DNA from: Piromyces finnis | Taxonomy: Eukaryota; Neocallimastigomycota; Neocallimastigomycetes; Neocallimastigales; Neocallimastigaceae | NCBI GenBank assembly: GCA_002104945.1 | Contig: MCFH01000049.1 | Span: 62,001-126,000, forward strand | Length of the DNA: 64,000 nucleotides | Direction of reading: 5' to 3' | Shown: in pieces, positions 39,627-50,700 of the stretch | Position numbering within the stretch: position 1 is the stretch's first letter | Layout of the letters: each line of letters begins with the position of its first letter | Made by a program: the position numbers and the translations under genes | The notes under the pieces: generated by a model | Databases searched by the model: none | What the model saw: only the letters and a program-made list of their open reading frames with translations | What the model was told of the DNA's origin: nothing

Positions 39627-40228
39627 TAATATTTAAATATTTAAAATTTTATTTAATTAATTATAAAAGTGATTATTAAAATTATAATATTTCTTTATTA
39701 ATAATAATAATAATGATTAAAATAAGAATATTTACATGTATTTATATTTTCTTTTAATTTTAAACTATTTACATTAAAACAATAAAATTAATAACTATTT
39801 ACAATAAAAGTAATTAGAAATAACAATAAAAGAAATAATTAAAAGTTAAAGAATATAAAAAGTTGTTTATTTTACAATTAATTAAAGTAATAATTATTTT
39901 TAGTATTTTAATAAAAGTGTTTAATTATATTATTTTATAACATGAATTATTATATTTGTTTACTTTTAAAGTGTAATTTACTAACGAAGTTATTAAACAT
40001 TTAATTTAACAATTAATTTAACAAAAGTTATATATTTTGATCTCGATTAATTAAAGTTTATTATTTTCTTTCAATAATCAAAACATATGCAGTGTTTAGG
40101 ATTAATTTTATTTAAGAATTTTGGTAAAGTACTTAATTAAACTATAACTTGTTTTAAGTTACTTTTAGGGTTAACTTAAAAATCAGGTATAATAATAATT
40201 TTATATTTATTAATTTCATTATTTATCA
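39627..40228 (-). repeat. 5' LTR of the Ty3/gypsy-type element
   Basis: 602 bp, identical by eye to the 3' LTR. No obvious tRNA-complementary primer binding site follows it; an A-rich run does. A clear target-site duplication around the element was not found. Confidence 0.9.
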
Positions 40229-40768
40229 CATTTTGTGTCGTTCCAGTTTTTATCCTGGTTGTTAAGGCGTTTCCTTAGCATACATAAGGCTTCTGATTCG
40301 ACCCCGCAGATGTCAGTGCCTGTGGATTTTCCCACTGGGTTTGCCATGGGTTGGGTTATGATATTCAGGTAAGTATAAATGAACTTTCTAATTTACTACT
40401 ATGATAATAACACTCGTCTAGCCGGCCTGAGAGGGTCTAGTGTACATGGTACATTCCAAATTAGAACTTAATAAGTGGTGACTTAGGCTATGCCAAAAAC
40501 ACATAATATTCCTTAATCAATTTAAGTGTAAACATTAGGGGGCGGTTGACACGTGATCCTCTTGACTATAAGAGGCTTAGCATTGTAGTTGTGAAATATC
40601 GTACAACGACATGCATCTAATGTACATGGATTAAGTGAGCGTCGAAGCTGAAGAAACAGTATGACAGACCAGGAGGGTCACAACCACCTAGCAATAGGAA
40701 TGAGCCAACGTTTCTCTAAGAACCACCATTGGAGCTAACTCTGATCGATGGGAGAAATGCACTCGGAA

Positions 40769-40799
<31 letters not shown>
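40229..40799 (+). mobile_element. SINE-like retroposon with tRNA-like head and LINE-related tail
   Basis: 5' part has an A-box-like TGGTTGTTAAGGCG (about 40246-40260) and a B-box-like GATTCGACCCC (about 40297-40308), spaced as in tRNA genes, with a 5-bp stem/7-nt loop CCTTA-GCATACA-TAAGG between them at the anticodon-arm position. The 3' part resembles the LINE 3' coding end (GAGCGTCGAAGCTGAAGAAACAG versus the LINE's GTCAATGCTGAAGAAACAG). It ends GCACTCGGAAGTT plus a run of about 30 A. The last 190 bp recur at 30860-31047. Its left end abuts the LTR, so it may be truncated. Confidence 0.6.
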
Positions 40800-40803
<4 letters not shown>

Positions 40804-41494
40804 TTTGTGAAATCACCTTTATATCAATAATAAAAATACTAAAAGCAAATAATGCAATTATAATTGGAATTTGTAAAAGAATAACAAATCTAAAGATAGT
40901 TTTAGCTTTTTTCAATTTTTCTTGATTCTTCAACTTATAATAATGTTAAATTATAATTAAGTAATTTATATTAAAAATTTTTATAATTAGTTTAATTATT
41001 ATAATTTATTACTAATTCGTAAAAGGAAATAACATTACGTTTAATATATATAATTATTATACTTACTTTCTTGACGCTATAAAGAATAGATGAATTTACA
41101 ACAACGTTTATAAATAAAATAACACTAATTATCGTACCTTGAATATTGATATATGAAAAGAAAATTATGGCAGAAAGCATCTTTTTTTTTTTTAATTTAA
41201 TTATTTTAATTTGTAAGATTTCATACATTAAATTCGCAATTATATTATCTATTATTTTTAGAAAAATACTTACAATAATGTAATAAATAAAAAATATAGC
41301 ATATTCCTTTTTTACGAAAGGAAAACAACAACTTATAATGTGAAAGCTCATTTTCCTTTATTATTATTTAATATTATTTTATTGTTATTCTTTTTATTAT
41401 AAATAATTTTATTATTAAATTTTATATCGTTTAATTTTTTTTTTTTAAAATTTCAAAAATTGGAAATTATTTTTTTTTATATGAATTTCATTAT

Positions 41495-41620
41495 TTTGTG
41501 TAACTTTTCAAATTTTTTCTTTTCAATTAAAATTTAAATTGTTCATATATTAATTCATTGGTAATTAATAAAACATAAAAACTTTAATAAATATAAAAAT
41601 GAATTGTAGAATAATCTTTA
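41495..41620 (-). promoter_or_regulatory. array promoter module of member 6
   Basis: Sense order: GATTATTCTACAATTCATTT...ATATTTATTAAAG (about 41620-41581) then AAGTTACACAAA (41506-41495), with a TATA-like run near 41475. Confidence 0.65.
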
Positions 41621-41897
41621 ATTTATTTTTTTATTATTAATTTATAAATGATACATAAAAAATAAATAATAATAATAAAATAATAAGAAATAAATAATAA
41701 TATTTATAACTCATAATAATTAAAATGAATTAATAATACTGGTAAGAATGATAATTTATTATTTATTTTGAAATGTAAAATGAAGAAATTCATTGAAACA
41801 TTAGTTAAAAAGTAATGTTATAAAAGGTTTAATATAAATATTATTAATGATTATTTTTTTTTTATTATACTATATATTTATATTTAATAAATTAAAA

Positions 41898-42106
41898 GAT
41901 TATTCAACAATTCATTTTTATATTTATTAAGGTTTCTATATTTTTATTAATTACTAATGAATTAAAAAATATAAAATTACACAAGAATAATGAGAATCTA
42001 CATTATTAGTCATATTAAAATTCTTGAATTAAAAAACTCAGCTAGTAAAGAATAAGATGCTTTTTAAATAATAACTGAGATGGCTGTAAAATGATTCTTT
42101 TTACAG
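41898..42106 (+). pseudogene. four-TM family relic: promoter fused to exon 4 (plus)
   Basis: Promoter box GATTATTCAACAATTC...TTTATTAAGG (41898-41935), ATTACACAAG (41976-41985), then immediately a scrap of exon 4 (IKILELKNSASKE, stop at 42053-42055) and a perfect 3'UTR hairpin CTGTAAAA/TTTTACAG (42084-42106). Exons 1-3 are deleted. Confidence 0.65.
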
Positions 42107-42979
42107 TTGACTGAATATAAAAAAACGGAATATCAATTAATATGTAAAAATATATATTTTGAAAAAATCGTTATCATAATAATTGTTTTAAATAAATAAA
42201 TAAAAAAAAGTTGAAGAATATTTACTAAACTTCATACATATATATAAAAATAATTAAATTATAAAATATAAAATATGAAAATATTTTATAATTTATAAAA
42301 AAATAAAATTAAAATATCATTAAAAAAACATCATCAAACTATTAAAATAATTAAAGGTTTTATATATTTAATAAATTGTTTGTTTATTTGATAGTTCAGT
42401 TATATAAATACTAACATAATAACATAATATTTATAAAATTTATAGTAAAATAAAAAAATATATTATTTATATTATCATAATAAAAAGCTATAATTTAGTA
42501 ATAATTTTTTGTTATTAAAGCTATTCCATTTGATTATTCTAATGTCATTTTAGTATTATTTCAGTCTTAATTCTATTAAAAAATGGATTAAATTGTAGGT
42601 ATATATTATTCTTAAATTCAAACAAACATAAAATAAGAAAAAATATTATTATTTTAATAATAAAATATAAAAAAACAATAAAATCAATAGAAAATAGAAT
42701 AATATTTAAATTTAAATATATATTTACTTTTTTTTTTAAAAAAAAAAAGTTTAAATTTTTTGCTTTATTTTTACTTTTATTTTTTTAATGTTTTAATTAC
42801 ATTTTTTTTTAATTCTTAACATTTTCTATTTTTATTTCTTATTTATTTATAATATATATTTTGTATAATAGCAATAACAATATTTTAATTTTTATAGTTA
42901 TAATAATTGTTATTAAAAAAGGATTTATTAAAAAATATATATATATTTAATATATATTCAATTCTTTATATTTCATTAT

Positions 42980-43002
42980 CTGTAAAAAAATTCATTTTAC
43001 AA
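42980..43002 (-). other. conserved 3'UTR hairpin (member 7)
   Basis: Sense strand TTGTAAAATGAATTTTTTTACAG pattern, 8-bp stem with one wobble, about 70 nt after the stop at 43070. Confidence 0.65.
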
Positions 43003-43069
43003 CTAATTGAATATGTATTTTGTTATTATTGTATATTTTCAGATATTTATAAACTATTTTTTTTTCATT

Positions 43070-43922
43070 TCAAACTAAATCTTCCCCTTTTAAAGTTCTA
43101 ATACGTTTATTGATGTAATTCCAAGTAGATATGAAATAAATAATCTATAAAAATAAAAATAAAAATAAAAATATAAATAAAAATAAAAATGATTATTTTT
43201 ATTTATTAAAAATACAATTTATATTAAAATTCTATAATGCATACATGCATACATATACAATTGTTTATTTTATACTATTTCATTTTTTTCATCTCATATT
43301 AATATCATCCTATTTAATTTTATTAATATAAATTAATACTTACATGAGCGATAATAATTAAAAAACTAATAATACCATTGAAAATAAATAATTTAGTTAA
43401 ATTATAATGCATTAAATAATATTTATGTAAATATTCCATTAAATGAGAGAATAAATAGGCTAAGACAATTATACTTAAAATTTCAAAAACAACGATGAGT
43501 GTTAAAGACATTTTATTTCTCTTAAAATCATCAATATTATTTCCCTAATCATAATATTAAATATTTAAATAGTTTATATTTAAATTTTTATAAATAATAT
43601 GTTTCATTATCATAATATATAAATTTATAAAGAAAGATGGAATAATATTATGTATACATAATTATACTTACTTTTTTGATTATATGGATAAAAAATGAAT
43701 TTATACCAATGTCGATAAATAAAGGAATAACTACTAATATTCCTCCAAAACCACATAGTGAAAATAAAATTAAAGAAAAAAATATCTTTTTAAATATATT
43801 ATTTTAATAAAGTGAATTTTCACTAATAAATATTCTTTCATTATTATTTATATTTTAAATTTAAAAGTACTCACAGTAACTAAACAGAATAATCCTTTAT
43901 TAGATGTCTTGACTTCTGCCAT
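43070..43922 (-). CDS. four-TM small membrane protein, member 7
   Basis: Exons 43922-43875 (MAEVKTSNKGLFCLVT, only 16 codons), 43785-43672 (38 codons), 43544-43344 (67 codons, starts GNNIDDFKRN), 43144-43070 (IIYFISTWNYINKRIRTLKG then EDLV, stop), total about 145 residues. All introns phase 0. The N-terminus has lost the Cys-rich MGFFDKC motif, keeping only one Cys, so it is the most divergent N-terminus in the array. Divergent with member 8, sharing a 718-bp intergenic region. Promoter GTTACACAAA at 44055-44046 and a TATA-like box at 44033-44026. Confidence 0.7.
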
Positions 43923-44025
43923 TTTTATTTTTTTATTTCTTTATTTTATATAAAATACTTATTTAAAGTGTTTTAGTATTTTGTTTTTTTTTTTTTTAAA
44001 TTTAATAAAATGGGAAAATTTTTCA

Positions 44026-44055
44026 TTTTTATACCATTTTGATATTTTGTGTAAC
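44026..44055 (-). promoter_or_regulatory. array promoter boxes of member 7
   Basis: GTTACACAAA (44055-44046) and TATAAAAA (44033-44026) on the sense strand, about 105 bp before the ATG at 43922. Confidence 0.6.
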
Positions 44056-44370
44056 CGCGAATTTTTCATTTATATTAAATTTTTAGATTTTCCTATATTA
44101 ATTTGTAAGTAATAATCTTTAATTTATTTCATTTATTTTTAATTTATAAATGATAATATTTGTAAATCATAAAATAATAGTGGTAATAATAATACTTTAT
44201 TATTTATTTTATTATTTATAATATTACATATTTTCAAATATTTGTTTATTATTTCTTTTTTTTATAAACTATAAGTATTATTATAAATATTATTATAAAT
44301 ACTATTTTATATTTTATATTAATTTCTTTTTGTTTCAAATCTAAATTTATAATAAAAAAAATAAATTAAA

Positions 44371-44490
44371 GATTATTCCACATTTCAATTTTATATTTAT
44401 TAAAGTTTTTATGCTTGATTAATTACTTACAAATTAATATATAAAAATCTAAAAATTTAATATAAATGAAAAAATCCGAAATTACACTAA
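44371..44490 (+). promoter_or_regulatory. array promoter module of member 8
   Basis: GATTATTCCACATTTCAATT...TATTTATTAAAG (44371-44406) and ATTACACTAA (44481-44490), followed by an ATATAAAATA stretch. ATG at 44641. Confidence 0.6.
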
Positions 44491-44640
44491 GAATTGAAAA
44501 TAATATAAAATAAAAAAAAAATTCCTATTCTTTTATAATAAAAAAAAAAAAAAAAGCCAAAAATTATAAATAATTATAATTAAAATAATAATAATAATAT
44601 AAATATACAAAAGTAAAAATAGAGAAAGAAATTAAATATA

Positions 44641-45482
44641 ATGGGATTTTTCGATAAATGTTTTTGTTGTTCATGTTTAACAGAGAAACAATCTGTTAAA
44701 ATATGTACTTGGTTATTAGTTGTAAGTATTTATTAACTAATTAAAATTTAAAATTTACAATGTATATTAAATGTAAATTAATATGGAATTTTTTAATAAT
44801 AAAAAAAAAGATAGTTAGTGCTTTTTATGCCTGCTCAGAAATCTATATAATCAATGAAAATAACTTTAACATTTTAAATTTAACATTTTTAATTATTATT
44901 CTTATATTCATTTCTATATATGCACTCTTTCTTTATAAAATTAAAAGCGTAGATATAACTATTTATATTAATAAGTATTATTATTTATTATTACGAATTT
45001 TTGAATTATAGTATTAAAACTTATTATTTATTTATAACTTTTAAAAATAAATTATTTAATTGTTATTCAAATTTTAATTAGGGTAATCCAAAACATTCAA
45101 AACTACTTAAAATAGCTTTAGGAATCATCACTATTATTCAAATTTTAGATTTATCTTATTATATTGTTAAGATAATTAACCATTCTATTGAAGAATCATT
45201 TGATCAAATTGAATTACTATTTATTATTTGGTTTTGTGCATTAGCTTTTATTATTTCTACCCTTCTTGTAAGTATTAATATTATTAATGAAACTAAAAAT
45301 ATATTAATATAAAAAAAAAGAAGGGAGAATTATAATAATACCCACCTTTACTTATCAATATATATATAAATTGTCATTTTCAATAGGTTGATTACTGGAT
45401 ATCTTCTTGTTATTACATTAATAGTCTTGTTAGAACACATGAATTAGAAGATTCAACTAGAAAGAAAGAAAATGGCATATAA
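44641..45482 (+). CDS. four-TM small membrane protein, member 8
   Basis: Exons 44641-44721 (MGFFDKCFCCSCLTEKQSVK...), 44811-44948, 45082-45267, 45387-45482: 27+46+62+31 = 166 residues. Exon 3 starts GNPKHSKLLK; exon 4 ends ELEDSTRKKENGI. The exon 2 donor is GTAGAT, weaker than usual. After the stop there is ACAAAATGAACTTTTTTTACAG, a degenerate version of the family hairpin. Loop between helices 1 and 2 carries NENN. Role unknown. Confidence 0.8.
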
Positions 45483-45559
45483 ATATTTAAAAATATCAAA
45501 ATAATAAATGAAATAATTACAAAATGAACTTTTTTTACAGTTAACGAAATATAAAATTG

Positions 45560-48500
45560 TCCATTAATTAATATAGTCCTATTTTGAAAAACCTCTTTTC
45601 ATACTATAAATAAAAAATATTTATATGTTTATATAAAATAAATATAATTTTCATGAATATAAAAAATAAAAAAAAAACTATAATAGAAAATATAAAAAAA
45701 CTATTTAAATTAAAAATAAAAACATGTAAGAAATTAAAATACAATATAAAAAAAAAAAAGTATAGATAAAATGTTAACAAACTATTAAAATAATTATATG
45801 TTTTTGTATATTTAAATGTATATTATTATGTATTAAAATGCTATTGTCTATTGTTGAAAAATTCAATTTTCATAGATAAAATAAAAGGTATAAAATATAA
45901 TAAAAATAATTATTTAAAAATAATAAAAATAAACAAAAAGCATGTAAAAAATTAAAATTAAAATAAAAATAAAAAAAAAAAAAGAAGCATCAATAAACCA
46001 TTGAAATAATTAAAGGTTTTGTATATTTAAATTTCATTTATTTTTTCATTTTATTTTAAAATATTAACATAATTTTTTTAAAAAAAAAAAAAAGATTTTA
46101 TTTATTTTAAATATATATATACTAAAGATAAAGTATACAAAAATAATATTTTGTTTTTACAATTTTATTTATTTATTTTTTTTTTTTTTGACAAAGTAAT
46201 ATTCAATCTATTTAATTCTTTTATTTTTTACTATTAAATTTATATTTTTAAATCTATATTTAACCATACAAAAGATATTTATTCTCTTGATAAATTTATT
46301 TTATTTCTCTAATTAAAATATTTAATGATAATATGTTCATTAAATAATAGAATTAATATTAATTGCATTGTTATTGTTTTTTTGTTGCTTTTTAATGATT
46401 CCATATTACTGTATCTTTATTTGAATCCATTAAAAAAAAACAAAAAGAGAGAGAAAAGAGAAATTTATAGTTAAATAAATTTAATTAAAAATATATCCAA
46501 AATTTGTCATTTCATTAATTGAATTTTTTTTTCCTTTTTCTTTTCAAATATAAATGCTTTTTTTTTTGAATGACATATATAATAGCTTTATATGAACATA
46601 TTTATTACAATTTTTTATTTAGTTATTTTTTAAATATTTACGATAACTAATAAACTCAAAGTTCATTATAAAAGTTAAAAAAAAAAAAAAACAAGGTATA
46701 TAAAAAGGTTAAAATTTTAACCTCAATTTTAATAAAAGTTAAATAATTATATATATAATAAAAAAAGGAAAAATTAGAATAATAACAGTAAATGTTTTTT
46801 TATTATTATATAATAATAGTAGAGTAATGATAATAAGAAAATAAAGCTATTTTCAAAGTGTTCATTATTAGAAAAAAAAAAAAAAAACCTTTTAAAAATT
46901 TTGTATCTGAAAATTGTTAATATTATATATAAATTTAAATATTAATAACAACTATTATTATTATTTTAAAGATATTAAAATTACATTTGTTACTTTTGAT
47001 TATACAATAAAACAATAAAATCTATTTTTTTTTTAAAAAAAAAAAAAAAAGGATAGTTTTTCTTTCTTATGGAAAAATGATATACTTGTAAATCATCCTA
47101 TTTAAAGAAATACACTAAATACATATGCAACTTCTTTATATACATAATTTGTGGATTAGTTATAATATAATAAATTAATGCAAATACAAAATGTTATTGT
47201 AATGTAAAATAATGTATTGTAATGTTAATACAAAATTTGCTTCAACTACATACACATTAATGTACAAAATAAAATGTAATACAAATTACATTAATAATCT
47301 ATTCTAATATTACATTAATTTATGTTAAAATACCATTTATTTTAATATTCAATTTTATTATTGAGTAGAGTTTTTTTTTTCAATTTGATATTATCATAAA
47401 AAGGCTAACCAATAAAAAATATATGATTTACTTCCTCTAAATGAAATGTTGCTTGTGTGATGATGTGATGTGAATTGTTTCATATCAACAATACTACACA
47501 AAAATTAATTTACTTTTGAAATTTTATTTTACTAAAAATGAAAAAAAATTAGTTGTTGAAGTTGTGTGTTTAGACATTTTTTTTTTTGTCGTTGTGTTCG
47601 TGCAGTTGTGTACGTGTATTTAAGTGTGGGTTCATTGAAATTTCAATAGAGAAAGTAAAGTGAAAATTCTTACATTATTTATTATTTTTAAAAGTATGTT
47701 TAATAAATTCAGTAGTAAAAAAAGCAAAAAAAGCAAAAAAAAAAAAAAAAATAGAATTTGGTAAGAATAAAAAGAGATAAAGCTTCTATAGAATATTCTA
47801 TTAAATTTTAATAATAAAACTTAAAATTGCCAGAATTAGAACCAGAACTATGACCAGAAGACTACATGAATTATTACCAGAATTATTAATAAAAAATTTT
47901 TTTAAATTTTTTGACTTATTTTGAATTTGTAATGATGCTTTGTATTATTTAAAAAAGGTAGCAATAGGTTTATTCTATTTAAATTATTTTTGTCAGATGT
48001 AGATGATGAAATACTCTTTTAGAAATATTTATTAAAAGAATAAAACTATTTTTAAAAAAATTAATTTTAGGAAGGATTTCCTGTAACATTTTAAAAAATT
48101 AAGCGTTTTTATAGAATAATTAAGAATTTTCATTTTTTCATAAAGATTATTCCAATGATTCCTTTATAAAAATTTTCCCTAAAATATGATATTCTTAGAA
48201 GGAATTAGGCCACGTTTTTATAAGAATATAAAAATGAAAGAAACACAAAAAATTATAAAAAAAAAATAGTTTTTCTTTTGAAATATGAAAATTACAAAAA
48301 AGAACCATTTCATTAAACTATTTATTTACTTTTATAGTTATTTATTTATTTATTTTTATAGTTATTTATTTACATATTCATTTACTTATTTTTATTTTAA
48401 GAAGCTTCAGCATTGGTTAATGTAAAAAAATCCCCTATTTTTATAAAACAATTTTTAATAATTAATTAGAACTGTAACTTAAATTTTGTATACAACGATT

Positions 48501-49000
48501 GTGTAACATAAGTACAAATTCTATTGGATCACTAATTTACGGATAAAATCAAAATTTACTTTGTTTTGTTTCATTTTTTAGATGTCAAAATTTAAGTATA
48601 AAAATGAAAAGATACTGTTAAAGTATTATTTTTTTTTTATTTCTATTATATTCAAAATAAAAGTGAGTTTTACCATAAAATCAAATTTTTGGTTTATATA
48701 AAAATTAGAATAAAATTTTTGTATCTTTTAATCTTTTCATTTCATTATTGAAATATATAATTTATTTTAAAAATCAAAAAAAAAAAGAAAATGTTTCCAG
48801 TAAAATGATACACCATATTAAATTAATTTTTGATAGAAAAAAGAATTTTTCTAAAATAAATTAATTAAAAAAAAAGAAAGAAATTAAATGGTTGGTTACT
48901 GAAAATAATTAAATTTTTAATTCATTTTTTTTATATTTTAAATTAATTTATTCATTAATTACAAATAAATTAATATATGAATTTTTAGATTTTTAATTTA
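45560..49000. other. 3.4-kb spacer, possible small decayed gene
   Basis: 45720-45850 and 45850-46030 are diverged direct repeats of the 3' flank of member 8. At 47695-47760 a possible exon (MFNKFSSKKSKKSKKKKKN then a GTAAGA donor) is seen. At about 47830-47920 RIRTRTMTRRLHELLPELLI is readable, faintly F-box-like (LPELL), but it stops soon after. I do not support a gene here. Confidence 0.35.
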
Positions 49001-49013
49001 AATAAAAAACATG

Positions 49014-49044
49014 GTGACACAAGACAACTGAAATTTGTATAAAA
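49014..49044 (+). promoter_or_regulatory. array promoter boxes of member 9
   Basis: GTGACACAAG (49014-49023), a one-base variant of GTTACACAAA, and GTATAAAA (49037-49044). ATG at 49182. The more distal GATTATTCCAC box is not seen. Confidence 0.55.
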
Positions 49045-49181
49045 AAAAATTGTTTTTCTGACCTTTTTTGGTACTTCAAATAAACATTAGTAATAAAAAA
49101 AAGATAATTACTAAAAGAAATAAAAGAAAAATAAAATTAAAGAAATATCAAAGAAAATTAAAAATATATAAAAATTACAAA

Positions 49182-50161
49182 ATGGGTTTTTTCGATAAAT
49201 GTATTTGTTGTCCTTGCTTAAGTAAGGAACAATCTGTTAAAGTTTGCACTTATGTTTTCACTGTAAGTAGTTTTTTTTTTTTTTTTTTTTAACTAGAAAC
49301 AATTTTAAAGTAAAAAAAAATATTGTTATTATGATGCATATTTACTAATTAAATGATATTTTAATAATTTAAAAAAAAGGCACTTGAAATTCTTAGTTTC
49401 ATTATTAGCATTGGAAATGGAAGTTTTCGTCAAGTAATTTCATCTCTTTTATCAATTGCTGTCATTGCCTCGTTTATTTATTTACTTTATGCAATGAAAA
49501 CTGTAAGCATATAAAAATAAATTATTACTTTTGTATTTATTTATTTTTAAAAATTAATTGTAATATTATTGATATTATTATGGTTAGGGTAACCCGAAAT
49601 ATTTAAACCAAATTAAATTAATTTTTGGAATCGTCCTTGCCCTAGAAGTTTTAAACTTTATTATATATATTTTTGCTGCTATTATTTTGTTCTTCAAGGC
49701 TGGTAATAGGATTGTTCAATTAAATTATGCAGGTAATGATTTTAAAAATTTTTTTAAATCATCAAAGGAATTAGAAACAGAAATTAGAACATACGCTGCT
49801 TTAAAAATTATTGGTTATCTTGTTGGAGTTTTCCTTGTTGTAAGTATTGAGAACATTAATTATATTAAAAAATTAAAAGAATAGTTGGAAATAAGGAAAT
49901 AAATATATTAAACAATATGAAACAATTTTCTAAAGTATAACAAAAACTAATATATTATTATTTTTTTAAATAAAAAAATATCTTTTCATTTAATAGGTTA
50001 ACTATTATTTATCCACCATTAATTATATTAATGAACTTCTTAAAACCCTTGAAGTAGAAAATTCTGCTAGAAAAGAAGAAAGTGGAATTAAGGAAGAAAC
50101 TACAAAAAAAGAAGAAACTATTAAAAAAGAAGAAACTACTGAAAAGGATATAACTGCTTAA
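49182..50161 (+). CDS. four-TM small membrane protein, member 9 (charged C-terminal repeats)
   Basis: Exons 49182-49262 (MGFFDKCICCPCLSKEQSVK...), 49380-49502, 49588-49839, 49997-50161: 27+41+84+54 = 206 residues. Exon 3 (starts GNPKYLNQIK) is longer than in members 1-8 because of a hydrophilic helix 3-4 loop of about 35 residues. After the shared YINELLKTLEVENSARKEES core, the tail adds KEETTKKEETIKKEETTEKD-type repeats. Upstream in-frame codons exist from 49068, but MGFFDKC fits all relatives. Exon 1 and intron 1 are almost identical to member 10 at 55537. Confidence 0.85.
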
Positions 50162-50292
50162 AAAGAAGAAAGTGCAAAGAAAGACAAAATATTAAAAGAT
50201 GCTCTAATCAATAAAACAATTTTATTATTTAAACATAAAAAAAATCATATTATTAATTAAAATATAATTCATATAATTATAAACAAAACATA

Positions 50293-50700
50293 GCTATAAT
50301 CTATAGTGATTAATAACCTCATAAATATTATAATTATTAAAAAAAGTTATAATCTATAGTGATTAATAACCTCATAAATATTATAATTATTAAAATAGCT
50401 ATAATCTATAGTGATTAATAACCTCATAAATATTATAATTATTAAAATAGCTATAATCTATAGTGATTAATAACCTCATAAATATTATATTATTATTAAA
50501 AAAAGTTATAATCTATAGTGATTATAAACATAACATAGTTATTATGCTTTTAATGTAAAAGCATCGTAAAATATTATATTATCAAAAAAAGCTATAATCT
50601 ATAAAACGATTATAAACAATTATTATATTTTTATTAAAATAGCTATAATCTATTATGATTATAAGCAATCATAAAATATTATTATTAAAACATAGTTATT
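50293..50700. repeat. 52-54 bp tandem minisatellite
   Basis: Unit starting TATAATCTATAGTGATTAAT is repeated four times nearly perfectly (50293-50515), then at least three degenerate partial copies to about 50700. Lies in the 3' flank of member 9. Confidence 0.9.

Larger units (their letters stand above)
33168..40799. mobile_element. composite retroelement insertion in array member 6
   Basis: Contents from left: 33168-33352 unassigned AT-rich sequence, 3' LTR, pol, gag, leader, 5' LTR (all minus), then a plus-oriented SINE-like element with a poly(A) tail ending at 40799. The right junction (poly(A) then TCATTTTGTGAAAT) and the left junction (TCATTTGATATAAT) are similar but not identical. So the first insertion may be old with a decayed target-site duplication, and the LTR element probably landed in or beside it later (inference). 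Confidence 0.75.
32871..41351 (-). pseudogene. four-TM family member 6, exon 3 split by a 7.6-kb retroelement insertion
   Basis: Exon 1 41351-41274 (MSFHIISCCFPFVKKEYA..., 26 codons), exon 2 41180-41067 (38 codons), exon 3 first part 40927-40800 (starts NQEKLKKAK; 42 codons + 2 nt), exon 3 second part 33167-33104 (64 nt, continues EDIIYKLFFING), exon 4 32966-32871 (ends ELEDSARKEEDGL). The two exon-3 parts add up to exactly 192 nt in one frame, the same length as exon 3 of members 1 and 5. So the gene was intact before insertion of 33168-40799. The promoter box GTTACACAAA (41504-41495) and the upstream box (about 41617-41581) are intact, as is the 3'UTR hairpin. With the insertion it cannot make the normal protein unless the insert were removed. 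Confidence 0.85.

Noticed and set aside
40229-40320. A functional tRNA gene
   Set aside because: The A/B boxes and an anticodon-like arm are visible, but acceptor and T stems do not pair properly; better explained as the tRNA-like head of a retroposon.
47695-47920. Small F-box-like gene
   Set aside because: Only a Lys-rich start exon and a short LPELL-like stretch can be read; frames stop quickly and splice sites are not convincing.
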